64,000 bases of DNA. Source: Gaetbulibacter sp. 4G1. GTDB lineage: Bacteria > Bacteroidota > Bacteroidia > Flavobacteriales > Flavobacteriaceae. The DNA lies in the NCBI RefSeq assembly GCF_002741945.1, contig NZ_MDVN01000024.1, positions 496,001 through 560,000 on the forward strand, in the 5' to 3' direction. Made by a program: the position numbers and the translations under genes. Below the pieces are notes generated by a model, which did no database searches, was not told where the DNA came from, and was given only the letters and a program-made list of their open reading frames with translations. This document shows, in pieces, positions 45,922-54,257 of this stretch (positions within the stretch are counted from its first letter, which is position 1; each line of letters begins with the position of its first letter).

Positions 45922-47589
45922 TTATTTTTTAATAAATTTTAACGCTTTGGCTTTATTTATTGAAATGAAATAAATACCAGACGATAATTCACTAACGTCT
46001 ATTTTCTCGGAACTACTAGAAATCTCAACACTTTTTAATTCTTTTCCTAAAAAATCGAATATTCTTGCACTAGTTTTCTCTTTTATATTTGACACACTTA
46101 TAAAATCAGTTGATGGATTAGGGTATAATTTAAATACATTTAAAACTTTAGAATCGATACTTAAAGCCGCACTTAATGCGCCTACAAATTTAACCTCTCC
46201 TAAAGCTGCACGACCACCGCCATGATTATCTGTAAATGACATTCTAACAAAGTTAGCTGTCTTTATACTAGAGAAAATCAAAATTGCTGCATTACTATTT
46301 CCTCCTAAAGCTGATACGCTTACTACATTTTCTGTACCACTAGCATAACTAGCTCCTCCATCAGTAGAAAATTCTAAAGTAATGTCCTTAGCTTCAGCAC
46401 TACTATCAAGAGGGTAACCCCAAATAATTAAAGCAGACATATTATAACTATCTCCTAAATCTAAAGTAAATCTTGGGTTTGGGTTAGCGGGCTCACTAAA
46501 ATATCCTCCAGCTTGATCTGTAGCTGTTGCAAACGCATTCCCTTCTCCAAAATTACCTGAATGTGTTATGCTGTTTATATTTGTTACATCTGGTGTTGCT
46601 GATAATCCAGAATCGTCAATCATATCTCCAACAGACAAACCACAACATCCTTCACTATTTCCTTGATTTTGCGCAATAGATGCAGGTGTTACTAAAATAG
46701 TAGGTCTTCCATTTATTGCATTCGTAGCACCACTGCCTTCAGCTTTACCAGTTGAATCTCCAGTGCCATTTGTTGCAGTAACTCTATAACTATAAATGGT
46801 ATATGGTGAAAGTCCAGAATCATCAAAACTTGTAGCATTAGTTGCTGGAGTTGCAATTTGAACAAAAGCACCAGAGCCTTCTTTTCGCTCTAATTTGAAA
46901 CCAGTTTCGTCATTTGAGTTATCATTCCAATTAACAGTAACTTCGGTTGACGAAATTGTCGTTACAGTCAGGTTTGATGGGTCCGCCGGTAAACCTGCTT
47001 GCGGTGTTCCACCAAAACGCAATTCTCCAAAGCCAATTCTACCTCCTCCATGATTATCCGTAATAGTTAATCTAACAAAATTTGCTTGACGTGTAGCGGA
47101 TAACGTAGCAGCTTGATGAATAATACCGCTACCACCATCTGCTGAAGATACTAAAGATATATTTTCAGTAGTAGCATATGTTGTCCCTCCATTTGTGGAA
47201 AACTCTAAAGTAACATCTTTAGGATTATTTAATGGGAATACAGGATAACCCCAATATGCAAATGAAGTTACGTCAAAGGTTGCTCCTAAATCAATTTCAA
47301 ATACAACATCGGGATAATTAGCAGCGTCTCCAAAATAACTTGGCGTACCTTCATCTGCAGTTGCCCAACTATCAGCCCAAGAAACAGCATGTGTTGTTGT
47401 TACTAAATCTCCAACAGTTGCTGGTTCACTACTTAAGCCTGATCCCGTAATTAAATCGTCAAGAGACAAGCCTAACCCCGATTCAGAAGTACCAGCAGTT
47501 TGAGTAATTGCTGTAGGCTTAATAATTTGCTGTGAATGTACACCAGTATATATCAAAGATGCCACAAATAATAGTAATAGTTTTTTCAT
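45922..47589 (-). CDS. T9SS-exported protein with two discoidin-like domains around an FN3 domain
   Basis: 555 residues. Signal peptide LLLLFVASLIYTGVHS. Domain A (~20-195) and domain B (~295-465) are paralogous F5/8-type-C-like carbohydrate-binding sandwiches: each has an LDLG/IDLG strand, a WGYP loop, DVTLEFST/DITLEFST, and ends with TDNHGGGR. An FN3 domain (~203-285) lies between. The last ~75 residues (VFKLYPNPSTDFISVSN ... YFISINKAKALKFIKK) are a type A T9SS sorting tail, so the protein is exported and attached to or released from the cell surface. No catalytic motif; it probably binds the glycan for the neighbouring lytic enzymes. Confidence 0.85.
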   Translation of the reverse strand: MKKLLLLFVASLIYTGVHSQQIIKPTAITQTAGTSESGLGLSLDDLITGSGLSSEPATVGDLVTTTHAVSWADSWATADEGTPSYFGDAANYPDVVFEIDLGATFDVTSFAYWGYPVFPLNNPKDVTLEFSTNGGTTYATTENISLVSSADGGSGIIHQAATLSATRQANFVRLTITDNHGGGRIGFGELRFGGTPQAGLPADPSNLTVTTISSTEVTVNWNDNSNDETGFKLERKEGSGAFVQIATPATNATSFDDSGLSPYTIYSYRVTATNGTGDSTGKAEGSGATNAINGRPTILVTPASIAQNQGNSEGCCGLSVGDMIDDSGLSATPDVTNINSITHSGNFGEGNAFATATDQAGGYFSEPANPNPRFTLDLGDSYNMSALIIWGYPLDSSAEAKDITLEFSTDGGASYASGTENVVSVSALGGNSNAAILIFSSIKTANFVRMSFTDNHGGGRAALGEVKFVGALSAALSIDSKVLNVFKLYPNPSTDFISVSNIKEKTSARIFDFLGKELKSVEISSSSEKIDVSELSSGIYFISINKAKALKFIKK

Positions 47590-47790
47590 GCGATTAAATT
47601 TAAATTAGTTTATAATTTCTACTGAATAAAATTATAATTAGCATGAAAATTAACAGTCTAACTATTAATCTAAAAGGTATGAATTTTGGTCTTTTATTTA
47701 TTTTAAGATATTATGGAAAAGAAATAATTAAACTAAATGAATTATTTCTACTATACTTATTATAATATAATTGATCGTCAGATTAGAAAT

Positions 47791-48096
47791 CTAATAGTTT
47801 ATTTTAGATGAATTGTCCCATTTTTTATATTCATCTCCCAATAAATCTAAATCTCCTTTTGAGTTAATTGGTGGGTTAGGTATACTACCACTCAAAAATC
47901 CATTTATCCAATAATTACAAAATATCGACATACTTCCCATTTCAGATATAGACACATGAATGCTTTGACTTTTTTTAGGACACCAAGCATATACTTTACC
48001 ATGAAAAAAACGTGAGTTTCCTGTTAAATAATGCTTTTCATTACAACATCTATGAGTAAACCATAAATTTTCATCAAGCTCAATTTTATTTTTCAT
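47791..48096 (-). CDS. Small Cys/Trp-rich protein of unknown function
   Basis: 101 residues with no signal peptide or membrane segment. It contains a CC pair followed ~26 residues later by AWCPKK and then FCNYWINGF, a set that could bind a metal. I do not recognise the family. It is in line with the PUL genes but separated from the flanking genes by 72 and 201 bases, so it may have its own promoter or be a later insertion. Being cytosolic it does not fit the secreted character of its neighbours. Confidence 0.5.
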   Translation of the reverse strand: MKNKIELDENLWFTHRCCNEKHYLTGNSRFFHGKVYAWCPKKSQSIHVSISEMGSMSIFCNYWINGFLSGSIPNPPINSKGDLDLLGDEYKKWDNSSKINY

Positions 48097-48168
48097 TTAT
48101 TTTTACTATACACTTTATAATAACTATTAACTAATTGTAGTCTACATTATCGCAAATTATTAAAAGTA

Positions 48169-49983
48169 CTAGTTAGCTTGAACTTTAAAGCCTCCAAATA
48201 TTTTTGATATCTTTTCAATATCCAATACTGTTAAAGGTGTAAGAGAATCATTCCAAATTTTCAAATTATCAAATCCAAAACTATTACTAATGTCTTTGTA
48301 TAATAATTCACTAGATGATTCAACTCCGTCAGACAAATCCCAAACTTCATCAGCTGTATAATCATTCTCTATGAAATTTGAATATCCTTTTTTTGAAAGC
48401 TCTTTTTTTAAATTTTCAGCAGACCATGAAGCTCCAAAGTTTCGGGTAGAGTTTAACCAAAGTTTTAGATTTTGTGTTTTTGTATTGGGATAGTAATACT
48501 TAATAGCTTTAAACACATTGTTCTCAAATCTATGTACTGTATATTTTGCACCAACCAATTGCCAATACAATAATGGAATGAATCCTTTCTTTGCTTCAAT
48601 AACTGGATGTGATAATAAATATGGATTAAAAACTACACCTTTTATACCATCAAACTTATCTCTATTTTTATCCATTAATGCTAATACACTATAAGAGCCT
48701 AAATTATATAAATGAGTTAGGTCTTCTGCAGTTACTGCAACAACCCTAATTTCGTTATCAATTGTTTTAGTATTCTTACTAAAATTTGTCAATTGTTTTT
48801 GATTTATACCGCTTTCCCAATCGGCTATTCTTATAAAACGCTCTTGCTGCTTAAAATCTTTTAGGTCAACTATTTTTTTATTTAACGTTTTTACATCATC
48901 AGGTGAGGTTCCTGGGTACATTATATAAATACTCCTATTAGCATATTCGCCTTTTATAGTACCGTCATACATTAGTTGCTTTGCTTTAGTTTCTCCTCCA
49001 CTTGTCCCTGTTGCTCCAAGAATTACAACATTCTTCACTTTATGATTTTTTACAAAATCTTTATAAGCTTTAGGTAATTCTAATAACTTAATCCAAGAAA
49101 CTGCATAGGGTACTGATGGGTCATGACTTAATGTAGCATATGATGCAATACCCTTATCATTAGCAGTTTTTAAAATAGTTTGAATTTCTTTTACAGTATT
49201 AACGCTCACCAAAAAATGCAATGGTAATACAGGGGCCTTTAGGGCATTAGAAATATAGGGTATTGATGGAAAACCTGTCGAAATCATTACCGTTTCTATT
49301 TCAGCATATTCTCCAAATGTATCATTATAAAAATCAACTGTTTTGTTAATCGATTTCTCTAAGTAATTGGGCGTTCCCAACACATGGTTTGGTCCAGATC
49401 CTGGCCCATTAACGTTCCAAGAATGAGATATTCCCGAGGTTAGATTTTCAGCCGACTTTTCTACAATGTACTCGGCGCTCATACCTCCATCCAATTTATA
49501 GATGGGAACATTGTTTATTCTTTCTGTTTCAATTTCAAAAACTGTTAATTCATCATCATTAATTATTCTAAAGAAGGTTTGATATGTTTCATCTTCCTTA
49601 AATCCTTTCTCTTTTTGAATGATATAAATCCCATAAGCCCCTTCTTTAAAGTGTTTTGGAATAGCTATATCTAATGTTATAGAATCTTTCTTTCTAGTTT
49701 TCCATTTAAAATCTTCTTCCTTTAATTCTTTTGTAAGTGAGTTTAAATTATCAGAAATATTAACAATTCTTAAATCTAAGTCTTCTATAACAATTGCTTC
49801 GTTCTTTTTATTCTCCAATGCAATAGTTATCTTAATAACATCCTCTTTTTTATAAGACCCCTTACTTAATATTACATTAGCATCTATGGAAAGTTCTTGT
49901 CTAACTACTTGGTCTTTACTTTCATATTTACAACCAACTAATAATATAACTATTAGTAGATATGTAGATTTTATAATTCTCAT
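48169..49983 (-). CDS. PUL lipoprotein of unrecognised family, copy A
   Basis: 604 residues. Lipobox LLVGC puts the lipidated Cys at 18. An Ig-like region (~25-150) precedes a large alpha/beta region. It is a clear paralogue of the next gene upstream. Motifs kept in both copies: GGxSAEY, SGISHxW, TPNxLExSIN, STGxP, LPLHxLV, WIKLLELP, LGxTGTSxGET, ADWExGI, and VTAxDxxHLxNLG. Such invariant His/Asp/Glu/Trp positions suggest an enzyme, perhaps a glycoside hydrolase or esterase, but I cannot match any known family. It lies 17 bases after copy B. Confidence 0.75.
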   Translation of the reverse strand: MRIIKSTYLLIVILLVGCKYESKDQVVRQELSIDANVILSKGSYKKEDVIKITIALENKKNEAIVIEDLDLRIVNISDNLNSLTKELKEEDFKWKTRKKDSITLDIAIPKHFKEGAYGIYIIQKEKGFKEDETYQTFFRIINDDELTVFEIETERINNVPIYKLDGGMSAEYIVEKSAENLTSGISHSWNVNGPGSGPNHVLGTPNYLEKSINKTVDFYNDTFGEYAEIETVMISTGFPSIPYISNALKAPVLPLHFLVSVNTVKEIQTILKTANDKGIASYATLSHDPSVPYAVSWIKLLELPKAYKDFVKNHKVKNVVILGATGTSGGETKAKQLMYDGTIKGEYANRSIYIMYPGTSPDDVKTLNKKIVDLKDFKQQERFIRIADWESGINQKQLTNFSKNTKTIDNEIRVVAVTAEDLTHLYNLGSYSVLALMDKNRDKFDGIKGVVFNPYLLSHPVIEAKKGFIPLLYWQLVGAKYTVHRFENNVFKAIKYYYPNTKTQNLKLWLNSTRNFGASWSAENLKKELSKKGYSNFIENDYTADEVWDLSDGVESSSELLYKDISNSFGFDNLKIWNDSLTPLTVLDIEKISKIFGGFKVQAN

Positions 49984-50000
49984 TTAAATTTTATTCTAAT

Positions 50001-51806
50001 TTATTTAATGGTAACTTTAATTTCAGGAAATTTATTAGATACATCCTGTAAATCATTTATATCTAAATACTGTAAGCTTTCGTTCCAGCTTTTAAACTCT
50101 GTTGTCGTTGTTTTATTGAGTATATCAACAGCTCTAACTTCTGTTAAACTATTTAAACCATTACTTGCATCCCAAAGTTGTCCTTCTTGATAATTACTTG
50201 ATCTAACAATCAATCCTTTAGATTTTAATAGAGCATCCATTGAAGCATCATTTGTCCAAAATGTTAAATCTTCAAAAACAATATCTTGGAAATAACTATT
50301 TACAGCTGATTTTATTTTTGTACTCAGCCAATTATCATACTGAAATTCGGCAGAAAATCCTGCAAAATACAAGAATGGCACATATCTAATATAGCTTTCA
50401 TAACCTGGATTCCCCAGTAAATATTGATTTGTAGAAATCCCTCTTACTGCGGGTCCTCCAACTTCAAAAATAGTTTTGTTTTTCTGTATTAACGATAATG
50501 ATGTATAAGTTCCTAAATTCCATAAATGCACACCATCATCAGCCGTAACAGAAGTAACAGAAACACCAGTTTCTGCTTTAAGTTTATTACTAAAATTGTC
50601 TATTTGTTCAGAAATAATACCTGCTTCCCAATCAGCAACTTTGGTAACGCCAGATAATTGAGTAGCAGTATAATCACTTAATATTTGTTTTAAATATCCA
50701 TCTGAAGCATCCCCTGAAAACCGCATTAAATACAATGATCCTTTTTCATATTTACCTCGACTATCTGTTACTTTCTGAGCTTCAGTTTCCCCATCGCTCG
50801 TTCCTGTATGGCCTAATAAAATAACATTTTTTACCTGATGATCATTGATGAATTTTTTATATTGATCTGGTAACTCCAGAAGTTTAATCCATCCAACACT
50901 TTCTGTATTAGTGATTGAAAAATCATGACCAATCGTACCATAGGCAGAATAGCCTGTATTATTGGCATGCTCTAAAATAGTTTGAGCTTCTTTTACTGTA
51001 CCCGATGCTACTAAATAATGCAAAGGCAGCACTATGGCTTTCATGTTTCTTGCTAGATATTGTACCCCAGGGATTCCTGTAGATATGATAATATTTTCAA
51101 CTGGTGTTGTTGCACCTAAAGCTTCATTATAAAAATTAATAGTGTTATTAATAGATCGCTCTAAAAAGTTTGGTGTAGAAGCCACAGTTTCTATAGGTGT
51201 AGTCCATGTATGCGAAATTCCAGACACAAATGTTGCTGCTGATTTTTGAATGGCATATTCTGCACTTAAACCTCCTCTTAATTTAAAGACAGGTAAGCCT
51301 TGATAATCTTCTTTATCTATTTTATAAGTTAATAGAGTATTTGTATCAGAAACTCTAAAAAATGTTTTATAGAATTTTTTAATTGCTCCCCCAGCAAATT
51401 TAACATCAATATAAACACCATAAGATTCTTTTTGAAAACCAGAAGGAATTGAAATTATAGCTTGACTTGCAATAGTATGGCTATTATTCACAGGTATCTC
51501 TATACTTTTTCCTAGCTCAAATATATGTGCACTATTATTTGGCTCATTAAAATTTACTACCCTAGCAACAACACTAGAAACACTAACTTTAGTAGTAGAT
51601 GTATTTTTTATAGTAAAAGTATTTAAGGTTACATTTTCTCCTATTGCAAAATCACCTTTATTTGGACATATAAAATCGTCTATACTAACTTCTGTTTCCA
51701 ATACTGGTAAAAATGTAGTATCAGCCATTGTATTATTTTTAGAACAACTCCAAAAAAACACCATTATTATTGATACAGTTTTAAGTAATACGCATTTTCT
51801 TTTCAT
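50001..51806 (-). CDS. PUL lipoprotein of unrecognised family, copy B
   Basis: 601 residues. Lipobox VFFWSC gives a lipidated Cys at 21. Same two-part layout as copy A: a beta-rich N-terminal section to ~155 and a conserved C-terminal block (~165-600) with RGGLSAEYAIQKSA, LPLHYLVASGTVKEAQTI, LGHTGTSDGETEAQ, KVADWEAGI, and VTADDGVHLWNLGTY. The pair arose by tandem duplication and diverged, so they probably act on different linkages or one has become a binding protein. It starts 20 bases after the GH89 gene, and co-expression with that enzyme is likely. Confidence 0.75.
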   Translation of the reverse strand: MKRKCVLLKTVSIIMVFFWSCSKNNTMADTTFLPVLETEVSIDDFICPNKGDFAIGENVTLNTFTIKNTSTTKVSVSSVVARVVNFNEPNNSAHIFELGKSIEIPVNNSHTIASQAIISIPSGFQKESYGVYIDVKFAGGAIKKFYKTFFRVSDTNTLLTYKIDKEDYQGLPVFKLRGGLSAEYAIQKSAATFVSGISHTWTTPIETVASTPNFLERSINNTINFYNEALGATTPVENIIISTGIPGVQYLARNMKAIVLPLHYLVASGTVKEAQTILEHANNTGYSAYGTIGHDFSITNTESVGWIKLLELPDQYKKFINDHQVKNVILLGHTGTSDGETEAQKVTDSRGKYEKGSLYLMRFSGDASDGYLKQILSDYTATQLSGVTKVADWEAGIISEQIDNFSNKLKAETGVSVTSVTADDGVHLWNLGTYTSLSLIQKNKTIFEVGGPAVRGISTNQYLLGNPGYESYIRYVPFLYFAGFSAEFQYDNWLSTKIKSAVNSYFQDIVFEDLTFWTNDASMDALLKSKGLIVRSSNYQEGQLWDASNGLNSLTEVRAVDILNKTTTTEFKSWNESLQYLDINDLQDVSNKFPEIKVTIK

Positions 51807-51826
51807 AATATAAAACAGGCTTAATT

Positions 51827-54028
51827 TTATTTAAGAATAGTATCTTTATAGCTATTTACTATCCTTTTAGCAATCTCTACTGAACTACCGTTAGTCGCAT
51901 TTGGATAAATTTCTTTCCCTTGAGTCCATTCCCACTCAAATTGGGTTACTTTTTCATAAAATACTGTTTCATCAAATGATTTGTTATTTTCAACAGCATC
52001 AATAACATCGGTTACAAACATTTCCCAACGCTTTTTATAATATCCTTTTACCAAACCTGACCAAGTTCTATTAGCGTAATCATTCAAACTTTGATTAGCA
52101 GTTCCCCAAGTGGTAATAATATTTCGAGCATTGTGTTCGTAATATGCTTTCTCTTCTTCATTTGTAGCAAAAGCCTTAGCATCATTTAACCATTTTCCCA
52201 ATAAAAAAGTATTATTTGTAGCTAGCAATGCTTCTAGATCATCCAATAATTGTAGCATTTTAACGCCATCAGATTTTAATTTTACTAAATTTTTAGATTT
52301 ATAACTTTGAGTGAAATTATCTCTTAAAACACTAAAATGGTTCCCCAATACTTGGCGCCCAATATTGACAACATCGTATTTATAGCTTTCTTTTTCGCTT
52401 GGGTGCTGTAACATTATTCCCCAAGCTTTGAATAAATCTGAATTGTTATAATTTATAGTTGGATCTGTTGTCCAGTTTCCACTTCCTGTTAATGTAGGTC
52501 TAGCATTTGTTAAAGTTCCTTGCCCTAATCTAGCTGGATACTTATAAATACTATCATGTAAAATACTCCATGCTTTTTGATTGGTGTTATTTACATCTCC
52601 ATGACGCATATCTGCCCAATTTTTAATCCATTCTCCAGAGCTTGTAGATGATGAATCCCATACTTTTTCAAATACATATTCATACATCATCGGGTTTACA
52701 TCAAAAGCTTCTAAAGTAGAACCTATACCCCACATGTTTTTATTATTCGCAAGGGCATTTTCTATACGTAATTCAACTTCATCTAAATTACCTGCCATCA
52801 TAGTATTACCTCCAAAATTACCTAAATAGCACCAAATAAAAGGTTGATTAAAAAATGAATCTGTCATTTTCCAAACCTCTTTATTTTCGCAATAATAATC
52901 TAATAACATCATTTTATCTTGTGGCACTGCACGAATCATTGCTTCTATACGTTCGTTATTCCAATGCTCTCTTTCAAAATAAAAGATCCAAGACATTTGT
53001 AACCAAGTGGCATCGGAATCGATATTTTTAATAGATGAATAAATAGTATTTGATACAGATGCTAAATATTCAGGTTCCCAGCTTGGTGGATGTACCTCAT
53101 TGAAAGGGTCAGCTCCGTAAATATTAGCAGTTCCATAAATTTCTATTTGTTTGGTTAAAAATTTATGCTGAATACCTTTAAATAATGGATCTAAAGGGTC
53201 TAAAAAGAAACTTCTATATTTATCATCAAAACCGCCCCAAGAACTTAATTGATTAATTTTCGCATTAGGTTGCGCTATTTTTAATGCTTCAGGTACATGG
53301 CCTGCAAAGGCTGGTAAAACAGGTTTCATACCCAACTCACGTTCTCGCTTTACTATTTGTTTTTGTAATTCTTTTTGATGACTTAACCAAGATTGGGGTA
53401 ATGCACCTCCCCATTTATCTAAATTAGACATGCGATGCCAAGGTAAGTGTGCAGGTCCAGTAAAATAACTTCTTATTTGTTTATCAGACAGACCGTATTC
53501 TTTCCACACATCGTACCAAATTGCTTCTTGACCAGTAATCGCTAAAGGCATATTGATACCATTTAATGCCATCCAATCAATAAAACGTTCCCAATCTTTC
53601 CATTGCCACCAAGGCATAGTATAACCAAATGTGCAATAGTTTAAAAAGAAACGGTTTTCTACTCGTGCCTGTTTTGATATTTTTTCTGAAAGTACAGGTA
53701 ATGTCTCGGGTAATTCTATTTTATCGTTAGCATACCAAGACACATAAGTATTACAATAGTGTTTTAAATAGTAATTTAAACCTACGGCCATTGAATTATA
53801 GTTATTACCAGAAATAACAATAGTATTTTTATCAGTTACTATTTCAAAGACATCATTTGGACTATTAATAATTTTAAACTTTATTTTATCAGCGATTTCT
53901 GGAATCAGCCTTGAGACTAACTTATTGATGGGGCTTGTTGTTCCCTCATATAAACTAGAGTTTTTGCTAGTGCAACTAATAAAATTAATAGTTATAAAAA
54001 ATATTACAATACAGTATAGCTTATTCAT
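51827..54028 (-). CDS. GH89 alpha-N-acetylglucosaminidase (NAGLU-like)
   Basis: 733 residues. Lipoprotein signal (FISC, Cys19). The N-terminal domain (~30-115) is followed by the GH89 (beta/alpha)8 barrel: NYCTFGYTMPWWQWKDWERF, MALNGINMPLAITGQE, GADPFNEVHPPS (acid/base Glu311) and WGIGSTLEAFDVNP (nucleophile Glu440), then an all-helical C-terminal domain with RPTLTGSGNW. The family removes terminal alpha-linked GlcNAc, as from heparan/heparin fragments or alpha-GlcNAc-capped mucin O-glycans. Its start codon overlaps the stop of a 45-residue upstream ORF (ATGA). Cell-surface or periplasmic lipoprotein. Confidence 0.93.
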   Translation of the reverse strand: MNKLYCIVIFFITINFISCTSKNSSLYEGTTSPINKLVSRLIPEIADKIKFKIINSPNDVFEIVTDKNTIVISGNNYNSMAVGLNYYLKHYCNTYVSWYANDKIELPETLPVLSEKISKQARVENRFFLNYCTFGYTMPWWQWKDWERFIDWMALNGINMPLAITGQEAIWYDVWKEYGLSDKQIRSYFTGPAHLPWHRMSNLDKWGGALPQSWLSHQKELQKQIVKRERELGMKPVLPAFAGHVPEALKIAQPNAKINQLSSWGGFDDKYRSFFLDPLDPLFKGIQHKFLTKQIEIYGTANIYGADPFNEVHPPSWEPEYLASVSNTIYSSIKNIDSDATWLQMSWIFYFEREHWNNERIEAMIRAVPQDKMMLLDYYCENKEVWKMTDSFFNQPFIWCYLGNFGGNTMMAGNLDEVELRIENALANNKNMWGIGSTLEAFDVNPMMYEYVFEKVWDSSSTSSGEWIKNWADMRHGDVNNTNQKAWSILHDSIYKYPARLGQGTLTNARPTLTGSGNWTTDPTINYNNSDLFKAWGIMLQHPSEKESYKYDVVNIGRQVLGNHFSVLRDNFTQSYKSKNLVKLKSDGVKMLQLLDDLEALLATNNTFLLGKWLNDAKAFATNEEEKAYYEHNARNIITTWGTANQSLNDYANRTWSGLVKGYYKKRWEMFVTDVIDAVENNKSFDETVFYEKVTQFEWEWTQGKEIYPNATNGSSVEIAKRIVNSYKDTILK

Positions 54029-54162
54029 TCTCTATTTATCTTAGTTAATTTAATTTCACCTTCTTCTTTAGTTTCTTCTTCGATAAGCCAAGGTTTTAGT
54101 TTTAATAAAAACCTATTTATGAAGCTTTTGTAAGTAATTGGAGTCTTTGCCGTTTTTCTCAT
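54025..54162 (-). CDS. 45-residue micro-ORF coupled to the GH89 gene
   Basis: ATG at 54162 opens a 45-codon frame (begins MRKTAKTPITYKSF, ends with IKLTKINRE) whose TGA overlaps the GH89 ATG by four bases (ATGA), the classic arrangement of translational coupling. The peptide is basic in its first half with RFLLKLKPWLIEEE in the middle and acidic/basic mixed at the end; no signal peptide, no helix long enough to span the membrane. It lies 95 bases after the VCBS lipoprotein gene. A regulatory leader peptide is an alternative to a functional protein. Confidence 0.5.
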   Translation of the reverse strand: MRKTAKTPITYKSFINRFLLKLKPWLIEEETKEEGEIKLTKINRE

Positions 54163-54257
54163 TGTCAAATTATTATTTACACAAATCAAATTTAACTAGC
54201 ATTCTTTTTTTTTAAGTCTAATTTTTAATCAAATGGGTTCATCTATTCATCATAAAA

